Positions 1 through 6,241 of a stretch of 10,171 nt of DNA are shown here, in pieces. The translations under genes were made by a program, and so were the position numbers. The notes beneath the pieces were generated by a model. That model was not told the DNA's origin. It saw nothing but the letters and a program-made list of their open reading frames with translations, and did not search any database. The DNA comes from an uncultured Porphyromonadaceae bacterium. Its GTDB lineage: Bacteria; Bacteroidota; Bacteroidia; Bacteroidales; Muribaculaceae. How positions within the stretch are numbered: position 1 is the stretch's first letter; each line of letters begins with the position of its first letter. Location of the stretch: positions 1 through 10,171 of the forward strand of contig CAMWLX010000091.1 in the NCBI GenBank assembly GCA_947175225.1, given 5' to 3'.

Positions 1-326
1 TATATGTAGCCTTCTACGCTTTCTCATTCACAAAGGCTCTTTGCCACGAACCGGGGCTCGCTTTCGGCTTCTTGCCTTGCCTTGTGGCATTTGTCTTTTC
101 ATCGATAGGGATGGCAATCCCAAGCAATGGCGGCCTTGGACCATGGAATATAGCCATAATGTTCGGGCTTGCCATATATGGAGTGCCGGATGTGGAAGGG
201 GCTGCTTTCTCAATCCTCCAATGGAGCGGACAGACAGTAATGCTGATAATTCTTGGAATATTCACTGCGATATGGATAAGTGCCACTTCGTCTGGTCGCA
301 GTTTACATAATATTGGGATAAGATGA
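1..326 (+). CDS. Flippase-like membrane protein (LPG_synthase_TM / YbhN family), C-terminal part
   Basis: This is the last ~107 codons of a gene that starts before the window; the frame is open from base 3 and ends with TGA at 324-326. Visible are hydrophobic segments and the motif MAIPSNGGLGPWN followed by FGLAIYGV, which I recognise as the conserved C-terminal signature of the lysylphosphatidylglycerol synthase transmembrane region / UPF0104 (YbhN-like) family, often mis-named dolichol-P-glucose synthetase in Bacteroidota. A final helix (about SGQTVMLIILGIFTAIWIS) precedes a short polar tail. The family consists of polytopic inner-membrane proteins thought to move lipids or lipid-linked substrates; no catalytic synthase domain can be judged from this fragment. 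Its stop overlaps the start of the next gene (ATGA at 323-326), so the two are probably translationally coupled. The family call is fairly firm; the substrate is unknown. Confidence 0.8.
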   Translation, partial: YVAFYAFSFTKALCHEPGLAFGFLPCLVAFVFSSIGMAIPSNGGLGPWNIAIMFGLAIYGVPDVEGAAFSILQWSGQTVMLIILGIFTAIWISATSSGRSLHNIGIR

Positions 327-1255
327 TGAGATACGATGATGATAAATATATCGACCATGGGGACGACAACGACCTCTGGGATGATGAACTGGAGATAAAT
401 AGCGGCGACTCTCCGTCGGCACGGAATTACCTGCCCGACCAAAGTTTTGCTCCCAACGATTCCTACGCCACAGATCCTTCAAGCGATTCCAACGACATAT
501 ATGAGGGGAATCGGTATGAGGATGATGATACTGCGCATAAAGCTTTGGAGCAACAAGACGATGATCACTATGCTGATTCCGAATCGGAACCGGAGCCTGA
601 GGGCGCCAAAAAACCTAAACGCAAAGGTTTTTTCCGCAAAAGAGTAAAGGAAGAAACCGAGGATGATGAAGAAGAAGAGGACGAAGAAGAAGAGGAGGAT
701 GATGACGACGACAATGACTATTTCGACGACAACGACCATCCGGTAAAAGTAAAAAAGAAGAAGAAGGCTCCAAAATTGGACCCTGAAGACCCGGACTATT
801 GGATGGGAGAGGAGGAACAATCCCCTTTCACTGGCATGATTCATAAGCCAAGTTCCAAATGGAAATGGATGCTTGCTTTGAATTTGATACTATTGCTTCT
901 GCTCGTCTTTAGTTGGATGTGGTTTCTTCGCCCTCATACCGACAGTGCCATAAAATATGGCTATATCCTCAATATGGAGCGTCGCGGGTCTCTGATCAAG
1001 ACCTTCGAGGGGACAATGATTCCCTATAAGGAATTAGGGGACCCAAATCCGTTGTATTTCGATAAATTGAATTTCAGTGTCGAGAGCGACTCCCTTGCCG
1101 CTGCTATGAAGAGGTTGATGCTGAGAAGCGTGCCTGTAAGAGTGGAATATAAGGAATATCATACTCCTCTCCCTTGGAAAGGAGAGGAGAATATGGTGAT
1201 TGTAAAGGTTGACTCTGCCGACCCTCGGAAGATTCTCCCCCCCGAATATAGATAG
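323..1255 (+). CDS. Highly acidic single-pass inner-membrane protein, unknown function
   Basis: A 310-aa protein with no function I can name. Residues 1-175 are hydrophilic and extremely acidic, with runs of D/E at about 111-139, interrupted by two basic patches (about 96-109 and 142-148). One transmembrane segment lies at about 182-202, preceded by lysines (SKWKW), so the acidic N-terminus should be cytoplasmic. Residues 210-310 form a small extracytoplasmic domain with the pattern YGYILNMERRGSLIKTFEGT, a central NFSVESDSL and a C-terminal YKEY segment. From memory this resembles the short single-TM Bacteroidota proteins often mis-annotated as 6-phosphogluconate dehydrogenase, in which a similar 'G-x-KTFEG' domain follows a TM helix; here a long acidic extension has been added. 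The start overlaps the upstream stop, and a second ATG at 326 is equally possible. The acidic tract is encoded by in-frame GAT/GAA/GAG triplets (about 657-718), so length changes there would not shift the frame. Confidence 0.85.
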   Translation: MMRYDDDKYIDHGDDNDLWDDELEINSGDSPSARNYLPDQSFAPNDSYATDPSSDSNDIYEGNRYEDDDTAHKALEQQDDDHYADSESEPEPEGAKKPKRKGFFRKRVKEETEDDEEEEDEEEEEDDDDDNDYFDDNDHPVKVKKKKKAPKLDPEDPDYWMGEEEQSPFTGMIHKPSSKWKWMLALNLILLLLLVFSWMWFLRPHTDSAIKYGYILNMERRGSLIKTFEGTMIPYKELGDPNPLYFDKLNFSVESDSLAAAMKRLMLRSVPVRVEYKEYHTPLPWKGEENMVIVKVDSADPRKILPPEYR

Positions 1256-1288
1256 TGAATTGAGAACAGTTATTAGTCAATGATGAAT
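1254..1288 (+). repeat. Degenerate heptamer repeats between stop and start codons
   Basis: The 24-nt gap between the acidic membrane protein and the Ig-like lipoprotein reads as consecutive 7-mers beginning at the upstream stop codon: AGTGAAT, TGAGAAC, AGTTATT, AGTCAAT, GATGAAT. The last two run across the ATG at 1280. The first 24 nt match the minus-strand junction ahead of the TonB-dependent receptor (8143 to 8120) at 21 positions. No Shine-Dalgarno sequence is evident, so these A/G-rich repeats may be the translation-initiation context. That role is an inference. Confidence 0.5.
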
Positions 1289-3718
1289 CAAGGTTTTAGG
1301 AAACATATTGCAGTGTTGTCAGGAGCAGTGGTAAGTATCCTGCTCCTATGGGGATGCGCATCTATCGGGAATCCTTCCGGGGGTGCACGCGACGAGGACC
1401 CTCCTCGTTTTGTACGTGCAAATCCGGCTCCCGGCTCAGTCAACGTTGACCCGAGCAATATCTACATCGACTTCAATGAGCTGGTAAATGTAAAGGATGC
1501 TTTCTCCAATGTGGTGCTTTCCCCTCCGGGCGAGTCAACACCGAGAGTGTCAACTCGTGGACGTCGCGTGGTAGTAAATATCACCGATACTCTCCTCCCA
1601 AACACCACCTATACTATCGACTTCGGCGATGCAATTGAAGACAACAACGAGGGCAATAAACTCTCCGGGTTCGCCTACACTTTCTCTACGGGTCCGGTAC
1701 TCGACTCTCTCCGAATCTCAGGTATGGTGCTCGGGGCTGAAGACATGGAGCCTCAGCAAGGTGTGTTTGTTGGTGCCTATATCTCAAAGGAAGACTCTGC
1801 ATTCACCCGGATGCCGTTTGAGCGGCTTGCCCGCACTGATGAATACGGAAGATTCATAATACGTGGGTTGCAAGACACCACCTATCGTCTTTTCGCACTG
1901 AAGGATCTTGACAACGACCATCACTACGCCAACCCTGAAGAAGACATCGCTTGGTTTGAAGACGTAATACGCCCTACTTCAGAGCGCATTATGGCTTACG
2001 ATACCATACGAGACTTGTATACCGGTGTCATAGACACTATAATTGAGCGAGAAAGGACAAGATTCCTTCCTAACAACGTGCTTCTGCGCATGTATAATAC
2101 CGGTCTGAAACCTCAGTATCTGCTCAGTTATACCCGTCCTGACTCTACACGTCTGGAATTTATCTTTAATTCCCCGTCGAAAGTGCAGCCGACTATAATG
2201 ATGGCTGACGACGAGGTCTATACCACCCCTCTTAAAGCTGAGACCACCGTCGGCAACGATACTCTGAAATTCTGGCTTCCGGAAGAACTCGCTGTCCGCG
2301 ACACTCTGAAACTGGCTCTTAGATATTCCAATGTAGATCTTCTTACCGGTATTGAGACAATTGTCAACGATACCGTTAAACTTATGAAGCCAAAGGCACA
2401 GTCGCCAAAGAAAAAAGAGAATAAGAAAAAGAAGACGGATAAGGATAAAAAGGATAAGGACAAAGAGAAGGATAATAAGGAAAAGGATCTTGACCTGTCG
2501 GCACTCCCTTCGGATTCAATACAAGGTCTTCCGAAAGATTCGCTTAATGCACAATTGCCCGATATAAAAGGGGAGTCAGATTCAGAAGAAGAGGAGGAAA
2601 AGCCAAAGATTCCAACATTCGCTTTCTCTGCTAAAGGTCCGGAGACTGATATCACGCGGCCTCTGGCCATCGAAGTCCCTGTGCCGCTGTTGAGACTCGA
2701 CTCCCTTGCATTTCACCTTGAGATTAACCCGGATAGCGTCTGGAAGGAGGTAAAAGGAACTTACCGTCTTGAAAGGGCTGACACTCTCTCAGAACGTCGC
2801 TTCAAGATTGAGTTCCCTTGGGAAAGGGGATCCTCATATAGATTGGTGGTAGATTCCCTTGCCGGAACAGACATCTACGGAGTAAATAGCGATCCTCTAA
2901 ATTATGAATTTAAGACAAAAGCTCCTGAAGATCTCTCTAATCTCAAATTGACACTCAATGGTCTTGATCCGGATATCCCGGCATTTGTAGAGCTTATGGC
3001 ATCAGGCGATAAACCAAAATACACAGCGACCGTAGTAAATGGGATAGCAACATTTGAAGGTATCGATGCTGGAAAATACTATGCGAGGGTATATGAGGAT
3101 TTCAATGGTGACGGCAGATACACTCCCGGGAGCTATCGGCTTCAGAAAGTATTCGGAGAACCTAAAGATACTATAATAGCATCAGACACCACCCTTATCG
3201 ACCTTCCTACTGATACTATTGCACTCGCATCAGACTCAGTCCTCCTTGATCTTCCTACTGACACCATTACGATCGAATCTGACTCAATCTTACTTGATCT
3301 CCCAACAGATTCACACTCTCTCGACCTCTCGGCCAAAGGGTTTATTATGCCTAAGAGCGATCAGGAGATAGTTGACAGTCTGGTCAAGATCGGGTATAGC
3401 CTTGTCCCGCTTGAGACGGATTCCGTAGGTAAGGATATTCTGATAGCCATTCAGCCGGACTACGTCTATTACTATCCCAAAACCATCAACGTCAAGAAAA
3501 ACTGGGATATGGAGCAATCTTGGAATGTCTTTGAGACAGCCCTCGATCTTCAGAAACCTTCAAAGTTGAAGAAGAACAAGCCTAAACGCAACAACAATAC
3601 CCGAGATACCCAAGAAGAGGATGAGGAGGAAGAAGATGAATTCGGCGCTAATCCATTCGACACTAACCGTCGTAATTCCAATAACCGCAATAACAACGGT
3701 AGGCGACAATCTTATTGA
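1280..3718 (+). CDS. Ig-like (Big_5) domain lipoprotein
   Basis: An 812-aa envelope lipoprotein. A signal peptide with lipobox LLLWGC puts the lipidated cysteine at residue 26. Residues ~41-138 match the bacterial Ig-like Big_5 pattern (PPRFVRANPAPGSVNV, then IDFNELV, ending FAYTFSTGP). Residues ~141-235 look like a prealbumin-type beta-sandwich ending in LFALKDLDNDHHY. A lysine-rich linker (~369-404) and an acidic patch (near SDSEEEEEKPK) follow, then more beta domains, and an aspartate-rich loop DFNGDGRYTPG. The block QPDYVYYYPK with KNWDMEQSWN (from residue 725) is characteristic of this Bacteroidota family. Between these last two lies a ~95-residue insertion carrying 16-residue repeats. 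The C-terminus is low complexity: an acidic run at ~778-788, then Asn/Arg-rich. There is no K-(D/E)2 surface-export signal after Cys26, so a periplasm-facing location is more likely than surface display. Function is unknown; a structural or binding role is inferred. A second ATG follows immediately at 1283. Confidence 0.85.
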   Translation: MMNQGFRKHIAVLSGAVVSILLLWGCASIGNPSGGARDEDPPRFVRANPAPGSVNVDPSNIYIDFNELVNVKDAFSNVVLSPPGESTPRVSTRGRRVVVNITDTLLPNTTYTIDFGDAIEDNNEGNKLSGFAYTFSTGPVLDSLRISGMVLGAEDMEPQQGVFVGAYISKEDSAFTRMPFERLARTDEYGRFIIRGLQDTTYRLFALKDLDNDHHYANPEEDIAWFEDVIRPTSERIMAYDTIRDLYTGVIDTIIERERTRFLPNNVLLRMYNTGLKPQYLLSYTRPDSTRLEFIFNSPSKVQPTIMMADDEVYTTPLKAETTVGNDTLKFWLPEELAVRDTLKLALRYSNVDLLTGIETIVNDTVKLMKPKAQSPKKKENKKKKTDKDKKDKDKEKDNKEKDLDLSALPSDSIQGLPKDSLNAQLPDIKGESDSEEEEEKPKIPTFAFSAKGPETDITRPLAIEVPVPLLRLDSLAFHLEINPDSVWKEVKGTYRLERADTLSERRFKIEFPWERGSSYRLVVDSLAGTDIYGVNSDPLNYEFKTKAPEDLSNLKLTLNGLDPDIPAFVELMASGDKPKYTATVVNGIATFEGIDAGKYYARVYEDFNGDGRYTPGSYRLQKVFGEPKDTIIASDTTLIDLPTDTIALASDSVLLDLPTDTITIESDSILLDLPTDSHSLDLSAKGFIMPKSDQEIVDSLVKIGYSLVPLETDSVGKDILIAIQPDYVYYYPKTINVKKNWDMEQSWNVFETALDLQKPSKLKKNKPKRNNNTRDTQEEDEEEEDEFGANPFDTNRRNSNNRNNNGRRQSY
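3167..3330 (+). repeat. Tandem ~48-nt (16-aa) repeat inside the Ig-like lipoprotein gene
   Basis: Three copies, at 3167-3211 (45 nt), 3212-3259 and 3260-3307 (48 nt each), plus a partial fourth from 3308, encode the pattern DTI-x-x-x-SDS-x-LLDLPT (residues 630-675 onward). The copies differ at many codon third positions while the protein pattern stays, so these are older repeats kept at the protein level, not a fresh slippage product. All unit lengths are multiples of three, so copy-number change would alter length without breaking the frame. Confidence 0.85.
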
Positions 3719-3724
3719 TGGCTC

Positions 3725-5719
3725 CTATTGTTGATTGTTCATTATCTTGAAGACTCCTCGAGGAGTCTTCAAGATATATACTCCTTTTACGATGCCAGAC
3801 AGCCCGTCAGCTGCTCCGGCATATTTTTTTATTCCCATCAGATCATATACCTCGATATAATCATCCGGACCAAGCTCCGGCATCTCGATATCTTCAACTC
3901 CACCTTCATTAAGAGCCATGCGAAGTGCACCGACAGGGTCAAAATATCCATTCGCATTGCGAGGGTTTTCAGGTTCAGGAATATCAAGCCTGTTTGTGGA
4001 TGCCAGTATCTTCATCACATCTTCCACAGTCAATGTCGGCACAGCTTCAAGCCAAGTGGCAATATATCCTGCTACATAAGGCGACGACATCGAAGTTCCA
4101 CCCTCCGACATCCAGACCGTATCCTCCATTCTTAGGTGAGGATGCATTGGGTATAGCTCGAAGAATGGGCGACTCCCCGACGACATAAGAGTTCCTCCGG
4201 GTGCTACAGTCTGCGGAAGCACTCGTCCGTCGCGAAGAGTGCCGTAGCTACTGTAGCTAACCGTAGCCCCATATTCAAATCCAGATGGCTCATAATACAC
4301 TTTGTCGTCCACTATCCCGGCAGGAGCCGAAACCGGTATGGAATCGCGGTTGCCATACATTCCGACACTGATTACTCTGAAGCCACATGCAAGGTCGCTG
4401 ATGGAGCGTTCGGTGGTAGGCATAACGCTCCCGCTCAATCCCGACAGACGAGTATATATTCCATCTGCATACACTTCGACATCATTCCCGGGCTCGCCGC
4501 TTACTTTCACAGCGAGTTCATATCTTGCCCAAGGTCCGTTGGTAGATACCTCCTTAGATGTGAAATCATACTCAAACGTTGTGCAATGGCGCAGATTCTC
4601 TGCATTGATTCCCCCTTTAACTATCAATTCTCCTTCAAAAGGAAATCCTTCATCGGAAGATTCTGTTCCATCCCATGTATATGTATTAGTAGTCTCATCG
4701 GTCAAAGTAAACGGCTGATCCCATCTTACTATTTTCTTGGCATTGGCATCATATAGACCTAATGAAACAGACAGAGGAGCATCCGAACCACTCCATATTT
4801 CAGTGGCTCCATACATATGGAATTCGTCCCATGCCGTGTTGCCCAGACGGAATGCAACAGATGTGAGATCTTGGCGGAAAGGAGAGATGAGTGAATTATA
4901 ACTCTTCCCTTCATTTCCGGATGACAATACGATAATCGCATCATCGGCACACATGTCGAGATACTGGGAGAAGAGCGAGCTTCCATCGTGGGGCCCGGTA
5001 TAGCTTCCAACAGAGATATTGATTACTGCCGGTTTTCCGACCTCCTTTGCATAGTCGATAATATCTTCTACTCCGGCTAAAAGACCGACTTCGGTAAGAG
5101 TAGATACTGTCACTACAATCTCCGCATCTGTGGCTACCCCGGAATATGGAGTGCCTGCACCCCCTCCGGCAAGGATACCTGCTACGTGGGTTGCATGGTA
5201 TTTCTCCGGGGTGTCTGTCACCCATTCGCGATATTCCTCATCTCCGTCAAGCTGGAGTCTGATTCCTTCACTTTCGATATATTGCACCACACGCTTGATT
5301 CTCGACCGGTTGTCTTCGTCAAGGAATGTGGGATGGAGCGGGTCGATTCCTATGTCGCAAATTCCTACTACGACACCTTTCCCTGTATAAGGCTTCCCGA
5401 AAATGGTTCCATCCTGAATTCCGGCAGCATCGTAAAAGCTCTTGGCCACATCCAGAGTCGGAGTTATTGATCTTGTTCGTTGTCGCAGTCTTGGCTCACA
5501 GCTGCGTGTCTCAGCAACCGGGAAAAAGCAAAGAAGCAGATCGCCACGACGACGCAGGATATCGACTCCCTGATTTGAAAGGGAGTCGATATCCGCTTCA
5601 GAATTTATCTTTACAATACGAGGAATAAAAGAAGGGTCGTTTCCCTCGGCTTGAATATTTGCTACAGAAAAAATTATGGATAAAATTAGGCTAAAAAATA
5701 ATATAAATCGTTTCATCAT
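3725..5719 (-). CDS. Secreted S8 family peptidase (subtilase, CspA-like) with T9SS-like C-terminal tail
   Basis: A 664-aa serine protease precursor. A signal peptide (cleavage likely after IQA, residue 24) is followed by a short propeptide-like region. The S8 catalytic residues are all present: Asp122 in GICDIGIDPLHP (usual DTG is DIG here), His175 in HATHVAGILAGG (usual HGTH is HATH), oxyanion Asn269 in SSGNEG and Ser543 in GGTSMSSPYVAG. About 270 residues separate Asn269 and Ser543; roughly 280-480 of these look like an inserted beta-sandwich, an arrangement I associate with the CspA-like subtilases that carry a jelly-roll insert. Residues ~606-664 (YIEVYDLMG, KGVYILKT, GVFKI) resemble a type IX secretion sorting domain, suggesting export to the surface or medium if the host has that system. 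The start has two in-frame ATGs (5719, 5716) after duplicated ATGATGA; an in-frame stop just upstream rules out a longer form. The last gene of the minus block, it ends 6 nt from the converging lipoprotein gene. Substrate unknown. Confidence 0.92.
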   Translation of the reverse strand: MMKRFILFFSLILSIIFSVANIQAEGNDPSFIPRIVKINSEADIDSLSNQGVDILRRRGDLLLCFFPVAETRSCEPRLRQRTRSITPTLDVAKSFYDAAGIQDGTIFGKPYTGKGVVVGICDIGIDPLHPTFLDEDNRSRIKRVVQYIESEGIRLQLDGDEEYREWVTDTPEKYHATHVAGILAGGGAGTPYSGVATDAEIVVTVSTLTEVGLLAGVEDIIDYAKEVGKPAVINISVGSYTGPHDGSSLFSQYLDMCADDAIIVLSSGNEGKSYNSLISPFRQDLTSVAFRLGNTAWDEFHMYGATEIWSGSDAPLSVSLGLYDANAKKIVRWDQPFTLTDETTNTYTWDGTESSDEGFPFEGELIVKGGINAENLRHCTTFEYDFTSKEVSTNGPWARYELAVKVSGEPGNDVEVYADGIYTRLSGLSGSVMPTTERSISDLACGFRVISVGMYGNRDSIPVSAPAGIVDDKVYYEPSGFEYGATVSYSSYGTLRDGRVLPQTVAPGGTLMSSGSRPFFELYPMHPHLRMEDTVWMSEGGTSMSSPYVAGYIATWLEAVPTLTVEDVMKILASTNRLDIPEPENPRNANGYFDPVGALRMALNEGGVEDIEMPELGPDDYIEVYDLMGIKKYAGAADGLSGIVKGVYILKTPRGVFKIMNNQQ
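3743..3776. terminator. Perfect 34-bp palindrome at the convergent gene junction (candidate bidirectional terminator)
   Basis: The 17-nt left arm (TATCTTGAAGACTCCTC, 3743-3759) is exactly complementary to the right arm 3760-3776, centred on CTCGAG. In RNA it would fold as a 15-bp stem with a UCGA loop. It lies 25 nt past the plus-strand stop and entirely inside the last codons of the minus-strand subtilase gene, where it encodes most of YILKTPRGVFKI. Neither side has a strong T-tract (plus side TATACTCCTTTT), so it is not a classic intrinsic terminator. It could still form the 3' end of both transcripts. The palindrome is certain; the role is inferred. Confidence 0.5.
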
Positions 5720-5728
5720 TCATCATTC
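5714..5728 (-). repeat. Duplicated GAATGAT heptamer at the subtilase start
   Basis: On the minus strand GAATGAT occurs twice in a row (5728-5722 and 5721-5715), giving two ATG pairs. The upstream pair (5726, 5723) is out of frame with the protein and the downstream pair (5719, 5716) is in frame. Ribosomes initiating at the upstream pair would read the wrong frame, so the repeat could lower expression or simply mark a slippage event. It has the same 7-nt period as the repeats at 1254-1288 and 8122-8143. Confidence 0.5.
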
Positions 5729-5762
5729 GATATTCAGTCCTCGTAATGGGACATATGCATTG

Positions 5763-5782
5763 AGCGTTCCCCATCGAACGCT
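5763..5782 (-). other. Hairpin in the TonB_C-subtilase intergenic gap
   Basis: AGCGTTC (5763-5769) pairs perfectly with GAACGCT (5776-5782) around a 6-nt loop. On the minus strand it begins 12 nt after the stop codon of the TonB_C gene and is followed by CAATGCATATG with no T-tract. It could be a weak or factor-dependent terminator, an mRNA-stabilising 3' hairpin, or a 5'-leader structure of the subtilase mRNA. I see no clear Bacteroidota promoter in the 75-nt gap. Confidence 0.4.
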
Positions 5783-5794
5783 ACACTCTCTATT

Positions 5795-6160
5795 TTACTC
5801 TGGCAGTGTAAACACTACCTGAACTTCGGATTCGCTTTCTACCGGCGATCCTGATACTGTAGCCGGCTGCCAATTTGGCATCCCTTTTACAAGCCTAAGA
5901 GCTTCAGCTTCAAGATCAGGGTCTACAAGGCGTACGATAGAAAACTTATCAAGTACGCCATCGGTCTTGACAATAAATTTGACTTGTACTACTCCTTCGA
6001 TGCCATTGCTGATGGAGGGTTGGGGATACTTCAGGTTTTTGTCGATGTAAGAAGCGAGGGCTTTCTCTCCGCCGGGAAAGCTGGCAGGTATTGTGTCAGA
6101 CTGAGCCATTGCCGGGATAGCGAGAGCAGCGGCTGCGATTATAGTCAAAAATTTCTTCAT
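5795..6160 (-). CDS. Small secreted TonB C-terminal domain protein
   Basis: A 121-aa protein with a Sec signal peptide (MKKFLTIIAAAALAIPAMA, cleavage after residue 19) and one TonB_C domain over residues ~27-120. Family hallmarks are FPGGEKALASYIDKNLKYP, GIEGVVQVKFIVKTDG, LEAEALRLVKGMPNWQPA and a closing VQVVFTLP strand. In full-length TonB this domain contacts the TonB box of outer-membrane receptors and the N-terminus anchors it to ExbB/ExbD. Here the membrane anchor and proline-rich spacer are absent, so after signal cleavage the protein should be free in the periplasm and cannot transmit energy by the classical route. It sits 81 nt downstream of a TonB-dependent receptor on the same strand, which suggests a modulating or adaptor role (inference). 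Alternatively it is one of the many short Bacteroidota TonB_C paralogues with other roles. The start ATG is unambiguous. Confidence 0.88.
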   Translation of the reverse strand: MKKFLTIIAAAALAIPAMAQSDTIPASFPGGEKALASYIDKNLKYPQPSISNGIEGVVQVKFIVKTDGVLDKFSIVRLVDPDLEAEALRLVKGMPNWQPATVSGSPVESESEVQVVFTLPE

Positions 6161-6200
6161 AATAAATATCTATTTTTAGTTATTAGACAAGCTCGGTGCA

Positions 6201-6233
6201 TAAAAGTTAAATCCCTCCCTTTATTAACTTTTA
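6201..6233. promoter_or_regulatory. 10-bp inverted repeat between receptor and TonB_C genes, over a promoter-like sequence
   Basis: The arms TAAAAGTTAA (6201-6210) and TTAACTTTTA (6224-6233) are perfect inverted repeats with a 13-nt spacer. On the minus strand the promoter-proximal arm contains TAACTTTT, one base off the Bacteroidota -7 box TAnnTTTG, and TTTA in the other arm, about 21 nt upstream, is one base off the -33 box. The element could therefore be an operator over a weak promoter for the TonB_C gene. It lies just past the stop of the receptor gene and could instead be an AT-rich 3' hairpin. Both readings are tentative. Confidence 0.35.
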
Positions 6234-6241
6234 AAGTTTCA

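Noticed and set aside
14..442. Minus-strand 142-codon open frame over the first gene and the start of the second
   Set aside because: It opposes the recognised GGLGPWN membrane-protein signature and the acidic protein start; its composition resembles no known protein and it has no promoter-like sequence.
657..718. GAT/GAA/GAG triplet run as a phase-variation tract
   Set aside because: The repeats are in-frame codons for Asp/Glu and mixed in sequence; gain or loss of units would change length but not the frame, so no on/off switching is expected.
2218..2670. Minus-strand open frame opposite the lysine-rich and acidic part of the Ig-like lipoprotein
   Set aside because: It is the mirror of a biased coding region and encodes long Ser/Phe/Leu runs that simply reflect complementary Lys/Asp/Glu codons; the plus-strand gene has a lipobox and recognised domains.
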